The position numbers were made by a program, and so were the translations under genes. A stretch of 58,442 bases of DNA, from IMG/VR virus record IMGVR_UViG_3300044641_000792, positions 1-58,442 of that record. One strand, written 5' to 3'. Below the pieces are notes generated by a model. The model did not search any database. It was not told the DNA's origin and was given only the letters and a program-made list of their open reading frames with translations. Source of the DNA: a virus. Positions 38,365-48,989 of this stretch are shown here, piece after piece. Position 1 is the stretch's first letter; each line of letters starts with the position of its first letter.

Positions 38365-41300
38365 TTAAACCTGAGCCATCTTCCGTAGTTCTTTTACATT
38401 GATTGTCTTGAGGATCTCGCGCTCAGTTTCCCGTAGCTCTTTGATTGCCTCTTGCTTTTCAGCAGAACTCATCTCAGAAGATGGCCGGTTTGTAATGTAG
38501 GTAATAGCCTTGCGAACCTTGCCAAGCTGATCGGTTATCTTATTGACACCCTTAGCCAGTCCATACCTAGCCATCTTCTCCTCTGAAGATAGGTACTCCT
38601 CTATCTTCTCTGGGCTTGTGGTCTTCAGGTCTGACACCGTGGCGGCGACCTTGGCTACTTCATCCCTCAGAACATAGAAGTCATTCTTAAGTCCTGACTC
38701 ATACTCTCTGGAGATAAAGCCGCTGGTTCCTGGCAACGTGGCCATAGCATCACGTAAGCTCAGGCTTGGGCGGTCAACGTTGGGGTCGCTATGTAGGACA
38801 GGGTTAGTCATGTAGATAACCAAGCCGCCAGCAGAGCCAAACATACCGCGTATCAAGTGATCGACCGCGATAGGTGACACCAGACCAGTCGCGCCAAGTA
38901 GCTTTGCAATCTCAGAAGTTGTATCGCTAAACTGCTGGGCGGTTTCTTTCTTCTTCTCAAACTCACCAATCAGTGGGCGACCAGAGAAGAAATTGTAGTT
39001 AATACCCACCTCAACCAACGGCTTGATAGCTTGTGGCACAACAGTCGGGCTAAGCAGGGCGGAACCCAGCGCGGCTTTGATAGAGTCCCTGAACTTACGG
39101 CCATCCTCATAACCTTGGTCTGTGAGCAACAGGTATGTGTGCTCAGTGATAATTTTAGGCAGAGTAAATAGATCAGCACGTAAAGGTATGCTTAAACCAC
39201 CGGTGCCTGGAATCATCAGCAGGCGATCACGCACCACGGCAGGCTTGTTCTCGTAGTCCTCATCGTCCCCGTTCAACATTACATACAAGAGGGATAGAGT
39301 CATTACTGAGCCAGTCGTGGCGATCAGTGTCTTGAAAGCATTCTCTCTCTCGGTAGGAGAGGAGCCAACGCCGGTGATAGTTTTATACGCCACGTTCTGG
39401 GCGGCAAGGTAGGCATTAAAGAATGGAATGACCTGACCAGCCAAGGCTAGCGTCTTACTGCTACCCTTGCGACGTACATTCCAAATCTCAAACGCTTTCT
39501 CTAAAGCTTCAGCTTCGCTCAGACCTTGATCTATAGAAGCTGTATACACCGCCTGACGGACGGCATTGTCAGATGCCATAGCAATGTGGGAGAGAAGATC
39601 TTTTGTTCTACCCAACACACCAGGCTTAGCTTTAAAGCCCGCATAGACCTCCGCATCAAGGCGAACCATCTCGGCAGTGAAGTCTCTTACACCCACGACA
39701 CCATACTTCTTAAGATTCTCATGCGTCTGGCTTTGCTTAAATAGCGTAGTAAGAAACTCTTTAGCGGCGCGAGCGGGGATGGTCAGTGCGTACCTAGGCT
39801 TAAGCCCAGAGGTAAACATGGCGGCAAAGGAGTCCTGCGGTAACTGGGACACAGAGAACAATGGGTACAAAACCACAGTCTGACGAAGCCAGTTAGACAA
39901 CTCAGACATCCACTTCCACGATGGAATGACGATGGCTTCTAAGCCATTGAACGCTTCCATGTACATGGGGTCTTCCATGCTGTACTCAACTTGCTTGCCG
40001 TTCTTCCAGACCTTAGCAACGTTTACTCTCTCAACCTTCGGTGTTAAGAGATACTTTGTGTTGCCGTCCTCATCTTCAAAGTCAACAACCTCAAAGCCGT
40101 CAAGCTCTTTGTTCGCAATACCGGCTTGCTTGAGTGAGTCAAATGGTTTGGCACCGCTAGAAATCTTGCCAACTATTGGCTGTTTGTTTGCGTCTACACC
40201 AGTGATTCCTAGGTTCTCTTTGTTCTTTACGTCTTTAATCTTTATGGCGGCACCGACCTCTTCGGCGGCATCAGCCAATGCGACGGCAGACTTGTTCCGC
40301 ACGGCACGGTTCACTGAGTATTGAGTCCAGCGAATCATGTTGTCAAAGATGTCATTGACAGGCTTGTCTGATCCTTTGAGCTTTTTCTCTTTAGCCTGAA
40401 CCATCAGACCACGGATGTATTCCTTCGGGCCTTTGCCTTCTTCAAGTTGCTCCTCGCGGAAGAACGGAACGTAGTCGGCGTTGTCCAGTAAGAACTCGGC
40501 CTCTTCTTCCGTCCACAGTCCAGAGTCAACCAGAATCCTAGAGGTGTTTGCACGAATAGAATTCCAAGTCTTTACCGCCGCATTCAACTCAGGCATCACA
40601 GCGAACAAGGACATACCTGCGGCAATCTGATCCTCAACACTTAGATCGCTTTCGCCGTTGATCTTATGAATAAACTTCTTTTCTTTTAGGCGGTTAGAAG
40701 CTTTCTCACTCAGGGCGCTAGATGCTACTGGCTTGCTTGAACGAATGGAGGCGGCCTCGGCCTTCATCGCGGCGACCTCGCGGTCAATCTGATTGTTGAA
40801 CTCAACCATTGACTTAAGACGCTTAGCTTCAAAAGCCGTGTGAGCAATGACCTCTGCCTCTGCCTTTGTCTTGCCGTACTTCTCTGCTATGACATCAATG
40901 TCTTTGGATAGCTGGATGAAGTTGGCATCGTCATTAAAAGCTTCCCACTTATGAAGCTCTCGGTTGTACTTTAAATTTCCCAAAGTAATGAACAAGCTAG
41001 CAAGCGCATCGGCGTGGACAGTCTGACTGATACTTGTATTAAGCAGAGTACCAATCTTATCTTTGGCGGCCATCGTGGAATCATAGATGGCACGGCGGAT
41101 CCGGTTGTTCAGGGCGGCATCGCTAGAGAACGCCATGGTCTGAACCTTATCCAAGAAAGTGGTGACAGACTTACCCGCCTCTTCAGCTGTAAGCTTTGGA
41201 TTGTCTTTGACATTATCCCAAGACTGACGAACCTTAGCCCTGTAGCTGGGCTCAGGCGGCTTAACCTTGCGACCCAGTTGAGCCATTATGCTGTCTGCAT

Positions 41301-44300
41301 CTTTAGATGGCGTACCCTCTTGATTGGCAAACAACTCCTGAACTTTTTTAGAGAACAAACTTTGTTGTACGCCAGTGGTAGCCTTCTTTTTACCAGGCCC
41401 AAAAGAGTAGCCCTGCCTCTCTATGCCCTCAGAAATCTCTTCAATATCCACAGAGAGAAGCTCATCTGTCGTCCTGACTAAGCGGTCTAATGCACTCTCG
41501 TAAGGAGGAGCAACGCCCAGAATCTTACGAATCAATTCAATAAGCTTACTGAAAACAGTACCTTCTCCGACCTTGATGCCGGACATATACTTTTGCATCC
41601 GCTCATCAGTAATACCCCAAGAGACTAACTCATCATCATTTCTAAAGGCATTGTTTTTTCTGTCGTAATAATCTTTAGCAATACCAGACAGGGTGCCATT
41701 CTTAAAATCCTTTTGGTAATGTGCAATGACTTGATTAAACAAAAGCCTAATCTCTTTGACCATCGGATCACTGGCCTGTAAGAAGTGCAACTGACCACGG
41801 GTGGCTACGTGCAACAACTCATGCAAGATTGTGCGGTACTCAACTCCAGGAGGATAGCCGTCTTGGTTTTTAAATACCGTTGGGCCATTTAAAACAATAC
41901 GGATAGTTGTATCTTCGCCCTTAGATTTATCACCCCAGATAAAACTAGCCACACCTCTGGCATTTCTCATTGGCAGTGCGGGTGTATTTGGGCGGGTATC
42001 TCCAGTCAAAACATCAAACCCAAAGCGAACCCCCTTGGCTTCCATCTGTTTGATGCGGGCGTAAACCTTCTGAGCAAAGTATTTTGCTACAGCGTTAGGA
42101 GCATTGTCTATTGCCCACTTTGATACCTCAACCAAAGTCTTACCTTTGATTTGTTTGGCAATCTCTAAGTTTTCTTTGGTATTGTTAAAGCCTAGGGTTG
42201 AACCTTCTGCTGAGTATAGGAAGTCTTCCTTTGGTGCGTACTCTACATCTTTGGCAAGGATAAAGTTACCAACTTGAATTAACTCAGAAGCCTTTACCAC
42301 AGGCTCACCAGTTACGCGGTCGTAGAAGTAACCTCGTTGCGCAGGATTAACATTGACTTGTGTCCAAGCGGGGTCATTGCCTAAACGTTTAACTTCTGCA
42401 AAAGCTTGCTCCGGCGTAATAGGAACCCACGTTCCCTCTGCGGTTTGAAGTCGCTCTTTAACTGGGTTAATACCCATGTTCAAGCCTTTCTCCTGATCGC
42501 GAGGAGCAAAGAACACATCTTTAATGCGGGCTACGCTTGCGTAAGAGATAAGACTACCGGCAGATGAATACGCTTCGCCAGTCTTTGGATTGTTATTGGC
42601 TTTGCCCTCGTGGATGGATACCACGTTAGCCCCTGCTTCGCGAGCGGGCAAGTCCATACGCAAGCCTACTCGCGTACCCTCTTTAATAGGAGCATTCAAC
42701 ACGCCTCTACCACCACCGCGTAGTGCGGCTTCCATCTGCTCATTACTAGCAGGAGGCTGTAGCTTTTGTATGTCTACGTCTTTGATGGGCGTGTAGTAAT
42801 CAACGTACTTTGTAAACTCCTCACGGCTCATTGTTCCTTCTTGGAACTTTTTACCTGCGGCTTGAACCTGTAGGTTTCTACCCTTGCTGGGTTTGATTCC
42901 AGTTGTATCTAGCTCTGGTGGCTTTACCTTTGCGGATGTAGTAAAGATGTCCTTCTGCCCACGGGCGGCGGCCTCGTCAGCCTCACGGTCACTGCCGGTT
43001 AGGGTAAAGTCAGCCTTAGCCGCATCAGCTTTGGCTTTGTCTTCCTTGGCCTTCTCTTCATCTTTGCGTTGCTTCTCCGCTTTGGCGGCGGCCTCTTGTT
43101 TGTCAATGATGTCTTGAGGCGTAGGACTGGTTAGCCCTTCTGCCGGAGTAGCATCTTTTCCTTCGCGTTCTGGAGTAACTCTAGTCTCGCTTTCGGCGGG
43201 AGCTTCCTCAGTTGCTCTATCAATTTCTGCTTGTTCATCGGTTGCTTTTTGGATTTCAAGATTGACCTCCTTTAATGTTAAAAACTCACGGATAGCTTTC
43301 TCTAGCTCATCCACGGTGTTATCTAAATTTTGGATAGCCATAGTGGTATCAAAGGTGTAGTAGTTCTGTCTACGTACCTTCTCTTTGATGTACTCGACCG
43401 ACTCTTGCTCATCATAGAACTCTGACATTGGCCTCATACGTGGAGGCAAGAAGTCATCAAGCTTGCTATCGGATACTAAGGAGGACATATCTGTGCCGCC
43501 TACTCCGCCCTTCTTTTGCAATGACTTGAACATTAAGCCTGGCCCAATGTCTTCTACTTCTTCGGGCGTAAGTTTTCCGCGCAGGGCAGTCCACAAGCTC
43601 AGACCCTTGTCCTTGCCTTGAGTAAAGCGCCTACGTGACTTCTCCGCTCTATCCAAATCTTTCTGTAAGTCTGTAATTTCCTCAAGCTGGGGAGCGGGCT
43701 CGCCCACAATAGGTGTAGCTTCAACAAAAGGAGGAGCCTCTTCTAGGATAGCAGGCGTAATGGGAGGAGTTATATCCTCTTCAGTCTGAGTCTCCAGCTT
43801 GGCGGCGGCAATAGCATCTTCTTCAGGCTTGACCTCTTGCTCATAGATCTTCATAAACCCCTGCTCAAGAATAGCAATGGTTTCTTCTAAATCGGCCTTC
43901 TCTTTAACAATCCTAGCTCTGGCTTCCAAGATAACTGGATTGGTGTTTGCGTCAACACGTTGCTCCAAGTCTTTTATCTGTGTGTTGTACTGCTTAAGCT
44001 TAGCCTTCTCAGCATCAAGGCGGTTCTTCTCCACGATGGCGGCCAAAGGATCTACTGGAGCGCCAAGCAAAGAACGCTCATAACCAACCTCGGCAGGCTT
44101 CATCTCAGAGATGGGACTAACGGCCTCTTTCTCAACAGGCTGAGGAGCATACTGATCTTCAAACTTCTTTTTATCGTATGCGTCCAACTCTTCTTGAGTG
44201 TTAGCCACAGAGCCATCAGGCAAGATCCTAGGAGTAAAAGGCTCTGACATTCCAATTGCCAAAGGCTCTGCTGGGGCAACTGGGGCAACCGGAGCAGGCT

Positions 44301-45306
44301 CTGGGGCAACAGGTGCTTGCGCCGCAGGAGGCGTTACAACTGGAGGAGGTGTAGGTCTGCCGGACAGGGCGGCAATAGGAGCGGCACCTAATGCACCAGC
44401 CAATGCTTCACCCGTTGCGGCACCAGCCACACCAGAGAACGTATCCACATCAAACCCACCACGTTGGAGCGCAATGTTCTGAGCCAGTCTTTCTTGGCCG
44501 CCTTGTACACCTTCTGGGATAGATTCTTTTACGACAGTCTCGCCAACTCGTCTAGCCAAACCAGGAGCCGCGCCAGCACGACCTGCGGGTGTTAAGAACT
44601 TCTCAACACCAGAGGTACCAGCAAGGCGGCCTAACGCTCCGCCAAGAGCAATCTGTTCAAAGTTAGTGCCAAAGTAATTCTGTGCAGAGTCAGCCTTCTG
44701 CTTTGCAATATCAGGGCTAGTACCGGCATCAACCTCTGCCTGATACACGCCATCATAGATAGAGCCCTTTACCGCACCTAGACCTTGGGCAGTAGCAATA
44801 CTCGCAGGAGCCTTCTCTGCAACGGCGGCAATCGCTCTAACGGCACCAGGGCCTAAGCGCATAGCGGCGGCAACAGGGGCGGCAAACATTGCGGGCAAGT
44901 AAGGAACAAACGATCCAATTGCTTGTGCGGCAGTTTGTAGAGGAGCTTCCAGTACGTTTTGTCCAGCCGCCTTAACCTCTTGCAAGAAGCTTCCGCTCTG
45001 CTCTGCGGCCTTCATGCGCTCGGCTTGACGTTGCATCTCAGCCTGACGCTCAGGGGTCATGCCCGTTTGCAAACCTTGTATGCCTTGAGATAGCTTGGAG
45101 GATGCAATATTCTCTGCACCAGCTACATCAGTTAAAGCTTTAGTGCTACCTAAAGCGCCAATGCCAAATGATGCGCCAAGATCCCCCAAGGAGAATCCTG
45201 CTGGGCCAGTAGGCTTTTTACCAAACAGGTCAGCGCTAAGATCTCGACCTTTAGATTTATCCCCTTCGGGGCCAAATAGCTCCGAACTTAGATCGCGTCC
45301 AGCCAT
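38365..45306 (-). CDS. Giant polyvalent ejection protein (2313 aa)
   Basis: N-terminus has two copies of GRDLS..LFG (residues ~3-28) and then Ala/Gly/Pro-rich hydrophobic stretches. Residues ~500-900 are charged and disordered. A metallopeptidase-like HELLH lies near residue 1161 (TILHELLHVATRG), with beta-rich sequence around it. A region near 1930-1965 (RRKGSSKTLALAGQVIPFFN) matches large polyvalent domain LPD38. Such proteins are packed in the head and injected with DNA to process host or phage targets. Last gene of late block B. Confidence 0.8.
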   Translation of the reverse strand: MAGRDLSSELFGPEGDKSKGRDLSADLFGKKPTGPAGFSLGDLGASFGIGALGSTKALTDVAGAENIASSKLSQGIQGLQTGMTPERQAEMQRQAERMKAAEQSGSFLQEVKAAGQNVLEAPLQTAAQAIGSFVPYLPAMFAAPVAAAMRLGPGAVRAIAAVAEKAPASIATAQGLGAVKGSIYDGVYQAEVDAGTSPDIAKQKADSAQNYFGTNFEQIALGGALGRLAGTSGVEKFLTPAGRAGAAPGLARRVGETVVKESIPEGVQGGQERLAQNIALQRGGFDVDTFSGVAGAATGEALAGALGAAPIAALSGRPTPPPVVTPPAAQAPVAPEPAPVAPVAPAEPLAIGMSEPFTPRILPDGSVANTQEELDAYDKKKFEDQYAPQPVEKEAVSPISEMKPAEVGYERSLLGAPVDPLAAIVEKNRLDAEKAKLKQYNTQIKDLEQRVDANTNPVILEARARIVKEKADLEETIAILEQGFMKIYEQEVKPEEDAIAAAKLETQTEEDITPPITPAILEEAPPFVEATPIVGEPAPQLEEITDLQKDLDRAEKSRRRFTQGKDKGLSLWTALRGKLTPEEVEDIGPGLMFKSLQKKGGVGGTDMSSLVSDSKLDDFLPPRMRPMSEFYDEQESVEYIKEKVRRQNYYTFDTTMAIQNLDNTVDELEKAIREFLTLKEVNLEIQKATDEQAEIDRATEEAPAESETRVTPEREGKDATPAEGLTSPTPQDIIDKQEAAAKAEKQRKDEEKAKEDKAKADAAKADFTLTGSDREADEAAARGQKDIFTTSAKVKPPELDTTGIKPSKGRNLQVQAAGKKFQEGTMSREEFTKYVDYYTPIKDVDIQKLQPPASNEQMEAALRGGGRGVLNAPIKEGTRVGLRMDLPAREAGANVVSIHEGKANNNPKTGEAYSSAGSLISYASVARIKDVFFAPRDQEKGLNMGINPVKERLQTAEGTWVPITPEQAFAEVKRLGNDPAWTQVNVNPAQRGYFYDRVTGEPVVKASELIQVGNFILAKDVEYAPKEDFLYSAEGSTLGFNNTKENLEIAKQIKGKTLVEVSKWAIDNAPNAVAKYFAQKVYARIKQMEAKGVRFGFDVLTGDTRPNTPALPMRNARGVASFIWGDKSKGEDTTIRIVLNGPTVFKNQDGYPPGVEYRTILHELLHVATRGQLHFLQASDPMVKEIRLLFNQVIAHYQKDFKNGTLSGIAKDYYDRKNNAFRNDDELVSWGITDERMQKYMSGIKVGEGTVFSKLIELIRKILGVAPPYESALDRLVRTTDELLSVDIEEISEGIERQGYSFGPGKKKATTGVQQSLFSKKVQELFANQEGTPSKDADSIMAQLGRKVKPPEPSYRAKVRQSWDNVKDNPKLTAEEAGKSVTTFLDKVQTMAFSSDAALNNRIRRAIYDSTMAAKDKIGTLLNTSISQTVHADALASLFITLGNLKYNRELHKWEAFNDDANFIQLSKDIDVIAEKYGKTKAEAEVIAHTAFEAKRLKSMVEFNNQIDREVAAMKAEAASIRSSKPVASSALSEKASNRLKEKKFIHKINGESDLSVEDQIAAGMSLFAVMPELNAAVKTWNSIRANTSRILVDSGLWTEEEAEFLLDNADYVPFFREEQLEEGKGPKEYIRGLMVQAKEKKLKGSDKPVNDIFDNMIRWTQYSVNRAVRNKSAVALADAAEEVGAAIKIKDVKNKENLGITGVDANKQPIVGKISSGAKPFDSLKQAGIANKELDGFEVVDFEDEDGNTKYLLTPKVERVNVAKVWKNGKQVEYSMEDPMYMEAFNGLEAIVIPSWKWMSELSNWLRQTVVLYPLFSVSQLPQDSFAAMFTSGLKPRYALTIPARAAKEFLTTLFKQSQTHENLKKYGVVGVRDFTAEMVRLDAEVYAGFKAKPGVLGRTKDLLSHIAMASDNAVRQAVYTASIDQGLSEAEALEKAFEIWNVRRKGSSKTLALAGQVIPFFNAYLAAQNVAYKTITGVGSSPTERENAFKTLIATTGSVMTLSLLYVMLNGDDEDYENKPAVVRDRLLMIPGTGGLSIPLRADLFTLPKIITEHTYLLLTDQGYEDGRKFRDSIKAALGSALLSPTVVPQAIKPLVEVGINYNFFSGRPLIGEFEKKKETAQQFSDTTSEIAKLLGATGLVSPIAVDHLIRGMFGSAGGLVIYMTNPVLHSDPNVDRPSLSLRDAMATLPGTSGFISREYESGLKNDFYVLRDEVAKVAATVSDLKTTSPEKIEEYLSSEEKMARYGLAKGVNKITDQLGKVRKAITYITNRPSSEMSSAEKQEAIKELRETEREILKTINVKELRKMAQV

Positions 45307-45315
45307 GACTATTCC

Positions 45316-47160
45316 TTATTGAATTGTGTAACCGCGAGCTTTTGCGGCCTCAATCACCTGTTGTTCTGTCTTACCACTAGAGGCGGCAGTAGTTTTTACA
45401 TCGGCCATGCTCATAGTCTTACCACCTGCAATAGACCCAATACCAGCCATCTGTGAAATCTTAGCATTAACGCCTTGTAATAGCACGGCATCTCTTTCCC
45501 GTTGTTCTTTAGGTGTCGTTAGATCTTTAACGCTATCACTATAAACTTTTTGCAAAGCTTTAAGTTCATTTAAGTCTTGACGCTCACCAACGCCGGTCTG
45601 AGCATTACGATAGGCTTGGAAGCCATCAAAGTATGACTTGCCTGGGTTCTTTTCCAAGTAACTACCAATGACCTTCTCAGCCATCCGTTGTTCAGCAGAC
45701 GGCATACCCGCAACACTGGCGCGAGCCTGACGATCTAGGTTAGACATTCTCTCGCGAGAGCCAATCTCTTTATCGCTAATGCGTTCAGCACTTTCAATGC
45801 GAGCAGTCTGACCTGCGGCTTGAACGGCCAAATCTCTATCCTTTTGTTGATACTCAAAGATCTTGACTTTACTGTCATAGACGCTCTTAGCATCGCCACG
45901 CTCTTCCGCACGGCGCAGGTTAGCAATCTCAAACTTAAGCTTGGCATTGTTATCTAAACGCTCTTGTTGAACCTTTTCATAGGCGGCTTGGCGCTCATCA
46001 GCTTCAGTAGCAGACTTGCCATAAGACCTGCCAAATCCAGCAAACACAGAACCAATTCCCTTTTGACCGCGAGAAGCCTCACCAGATTCAATTAAAGCCT
46101 GGAAGAAGTCACGCTTAGCACGGGAGGCTTCACGCTCCTTAAACTTCTCTTCATCTTTTTTGTTTCTGCCTTCTCTCTCGGCTACATAATTTAAATACTC
46201 TTCTCCAATAGGAGTTTGTTTTGGAGGAGCAAACTCGGTCAGAGGTGTAGGTCTAGTAGACGCACTCATCTCACTATTAAGCAACTGCATAGCGGCACTT
46301 ACTGGCGCAGGTGCGGATGGGGCGGCAGGGGCGGAGATAGCTTGGGGCATTTCAGGGCGTGGCGCACTGGGTGCGGGAGCCGGTGGAGGAGCAATACTGC
46401 CAATACCTGCGTTCTGACGAAGCAATCTAGCTGTCTCCGCCGCGCTTTGATTGCTAGGATTCACGACGGGTTGAGGGAGAGCTTGCTGGACATTTACAGG
46501 GGCGGGAGCATTTAAGCCCATCTGCGCCTTCAGTGCGCCCACATCACCTCTGTTAAAGGCGGCTTTATCAACGCCAGCCTGAGCCATCTCTCGCTCATAC
46601 TGTTGTCTAGCAACTTGAAAAGCGGCTTGAGCGGCGGCATCCGCCTGTTGTGCGGCGGCGTAGCCTTCGGGATCCCGTCTTCTTTCTAGTGTGCCGTACT
46701 GACGTAACTTTTGTTTGGCGGCTTCAGCATTGCGAGCGGCTTCATCAATCACCAAATCACCCTCGGCAAAGGCAATAATGCCACCAGAGGCAAAGTTCAT
46801 ATTACTAGCTGGCAAACGAGTAATGCCACCAGCGGCCATAGCCATTTCTTCTTCAGGCTGTTCAGTAGGCTCAGGCGTATTCTCTGGAATCGTAGGAGCT
46901 TGAGCACCCTGCATGGCAGACTGCTGAGCCATCTGGCCTTGACGTAATTTCTGCAAGCTCAACAAACCAACTTGCTGTTCAATGTTTTCTTTAACCGTGC
47001 CTTGGGGTGCCTTGGCAGACTTTTGCTCCATCTGTTTGCGGCGGTTTAGCTCACCTAAAGCTAGATACGGGGGAACCTGTGGGTTCTCACCATTTGCATA
47101 GCCCATGACGGCCTGCATTGGAAGATCTTTTAAGCGATCTTGGATCTGTATTAAATTCAT
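45316..47160 (-). CDS. Internal virion / ejection protein
   Basis: 614 residues from the ATG at 47160 (AAGGA six bases upstream; the TTG at 47166 sits too near it). N-terminus NLIQIQDRLKDLPMQAVMGY is conserved in podoviruses of this type; the middle is Ala/Pro/Gln-rich, and a basic coiled-coil part follows. Probably assembled in the head and ejected. No catalytic motif. Confidence 0.7.
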   Translation of the reverse strand: MNLIQIQDRLKDLPMQAVMGYANGENPQVPPYLALGELNRRKQMEQKSAKAPQGTVKENIEQQVGLLSLQKLRQGQMAQQSAMQGAQAPTIPENTPEPTEQPEEEMAMAAGGITRLPASNMNFASGGIIAFAEGDLVIDEAARNAEAAKQKLRQYGTLERRRDPEGYAAAQQADAAAQAAFQVARQQYEREMAQAGVDKAAFNRGDVGALKAQMGLNAPAPVNVQQALPQPVVNPSNQSAAETARLLRQNAGIGSIAPPPAPAPSAPRPEMPQAISAPAAPSAPAPVSAAMQLLNSEMSASTRPTPLTEFAPPKQTPIGEEYLNYVAEREGRNKKDEEKFKEREASRAKRDFFQALIESGEASRGQKGIGSVFAGFGRSYGKSATEADERQAAYEKVQQERLDNNAKLKFEIANLRRAEERGDAKSVYDSKVKIFEYQQKDRDLAVQAAGQTARIESAERISDKEIGSRERMSNLDRQARASVAGMPSAEQRMAEKVIGSYLEKNPGKSYFDGFQAYRNAQTGVGERQDLNELKALQKVYSDSVKDLTTPKEQRERDAVLLQGVNAKISQMAGIGSIAGGKTMSMADVKTTAASSGKTEQQVIEAAKARGYTIQ

Positions 47161-47176
47161 TTTCAATCCTTACGCA

Positions 47177-48067
47177 TTAAAACTTTAAGCCAAGATTCTT
47201 TAAACCTTCTACCAAATTACCCATGCCGCCAACTGTAGAAGTTAAGCTACCCAATCCGCTCATCTGAGCTGGCTGGTTGCTGACCGTAGAAATAGGCAAG
47301 CCCTGAAGCATTGACTGCTGAAACTGAAGCATATTTTTTGGGTAGTCACGTTGAGCTAAGAACTCATTGTAATCTGCGCTAATGCCTTGTTGTTCAATGC
47401 CACGTTGTGTTCCGCCTTGCTCTGCAATCAACTCAGCCAAAGTCTTGGCTTGACCTTGCTCAACATTAAACTGACCCATGGCTTTGTCAAACGCATTTGC
47501 GTACCCTTGACCAATAGTTTTGTTCTGCTCTTGGAGCAAATTACGGTTGGCTTCAGATTCCATAATGGCTTGACGGCCACCGCCATAGCCACCAGCTTGA
47601 GTAAGCTTAGCCATGCTAGGTTGTAAGTTCATCTGAGACTGACGACGTAGTTCATCCATCTGCGGAGTCAATACGTTTTGCAAGTACGGGTTCATGTACT
47701 GAGCGGCAATACCTGTGGGCGCAGTAGGCTGACCGCCCATAGGAGCGCCCATAGGAGCGCCAGCACCCATGCCTATTGGAGCAGGAGCAAATGGGTTAGC
47801 CCCCATAGAAGGTGGTTGATATGCACCTGTAGAGCTAAACGTTTGACCAAGTTGACTTGGGAATGACAAGTTACCCAGACCTTGGAATACCTTAGACTGA
47901 AGGCCGGATTCGGCGGCAGTCTGTGGGCCGCCATAGACCTGATAAGGTTGCTCGGAAAGCGCTTCGGCTTTACCAAGCATACTGGTTACATACGGGCCTG
48001 CATACTCAGACAGTGTTTGCTGAGAAGAACCTATGGTAGAGGGCGATGATGGTGCTGGTGCGGCCAT
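47177..48067 (-). CDS. Internal virion protein
   Basis: 296 residues. Conserved core AAQYMNPYLQNVLTPQMDEL, then QAGGYGGGRQAIMESEANRN, seen in tail/ejection proteins of many podoviruses. N-terminus is Pro/Gly/Met-rich. Position between ejection proteins supports the role. Confidence 0.7.
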   Translation of the reverse strand: MAAPAPSSPSTIGSSQQTLSEYAGPYVTSMLGKAEALSEQPYQVYGGPQTAAESGLQSKVFQGLGNLSFPSQLGQTFSSTGAYQPPSMGANPFAPAPIGMGAGAPMGAPMGGQPTAPTGIAAQYMNPYLQNVLTPQMDELRRQSQMNLQPSMAKLTQAGGYGGGRQAIMESEANRNLLQEQNKTIGQGYANAFDKAMGQFNVEQGQAKTLAELIAEQGGTQRGIEQQGISADYNEFLAQRDYPKNMLQFQQSMLQGLPISTVSNQPAQMSGLGSLTSTVGGMGNLVEGLKNLGLKF

Positions 48068-48076
48068 GATAATTCC

Positions 48077-48988
48077 TTATGCGGGTAAATGTTTGTCGGC
48101 TTTACTGTTAGCCGCAATATTCTTCATACTCTTTCTGCGAGCCTTCTTGATGCGATCCATCATGGCGTAGAGCTTTCTTGCTCCTGCCTCTGTCGATCCA
48201 TTACCCAGTTCAGAAACAATGCGAGCAGGGATAACAAACTCACCATCAGCAAGACGGGCGGGTTGCTTATCACCAATGGTTGCAGGGATGTCATCAGAGA
48301 CACCATCACCAGGGCCACGGAGTAGTTGTCCACCATCTGAGTATCCTCCTAAGCTAGCTATGCCACCTCCAGCATATCTTTCTGGTTCAACCACGGCAGG
48401 CGCGGCGGGAGCTGGAGTGACTGGTGCGGCTGGCGCGGCGGCGGCCTGTGGCGTGTAAACCATAGGAGAGAAGTACGTCACACCACCAGAACCAGGACGG
48501 CGGGCAATGCCAGCATTTGGGCCCATCGCGGCTTGATAGCGGGACTGAATATCTGCCAAAGGCATTTTAGTTACATCTGAAATTTGCTGTGGAGATACAC
48601 CATACTCATTCATGGAACGGGCAATCATGGCATCACTTAAACCAGGCCGCTTTAGGTAATCCAGTACTGCTTCATTTGGAGGTGCGGGGCCACGATTTAC
48701 AGTGCTAACCGGAGGTGCGTACTGTGTACGTGAGGCTGTGTACTTAGGAATACCACCACGGTATCCAGCAAAACCACCGCCACTTCCACCGCCAATACTG
48801 TTAATTAAAGCACCAATACCACCAAGGCTGGCTAGTTGCGCCGCAGTTCCTGACCCTCCAGACAATATTCCCTTAAGCGAATTAAGCAAGTCGGGGGTGA
48901 TGCCGGAAGAAGTGTAAGCATCTGGCATTACATAGTTGTCAGAGGTATTGCCCGCTGGTTCTAACGCCAATAAATCTTCTAAGTCCAT
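48077..48988 (-). CDS. Virion protein with conserved C-terminal block
   Basis: 303 residues. The C-terminal half has LLRGPGDGVSDDIPATIGDK, then PARLADGEFVIPARIVSELG, a block shared by many phage structural proteins. Residues ~110-150 hold a short repeat (MIARSMNEYGVSPQQISDVT) also found twice in the next protein. Function unknown, likely ejected or tail-associated. Confidence 0.7.
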   Translation of the reverse strand: MDLEDLLALEPAGNTSDNYVMPDAYTSSGITPDLLNSLKGILSGGSGTAAQLASLGGIGALINSIGGGSGGGFAGYRGGIPKYTASRTQYAPPVSTVNRGPAPPNEAVLDYLKRPGLSDAMIARSMNEYGVSPQQISDVTKMPLADIQSRYQAAMGPNAGIARRPGSGGVTYFSPMVYTPQAAAAPAAPVTPAPAAPAVVEPERYAGGGIASLGGYSDGGQLLRGPGDGVSDDIPATIGDKQPARLADGEFVIPARIVSELGNGSTEAGARKLYAMMDRIKKARRKSMKNIAANSKADKHLPA

Positions 48989-48989
48989 A

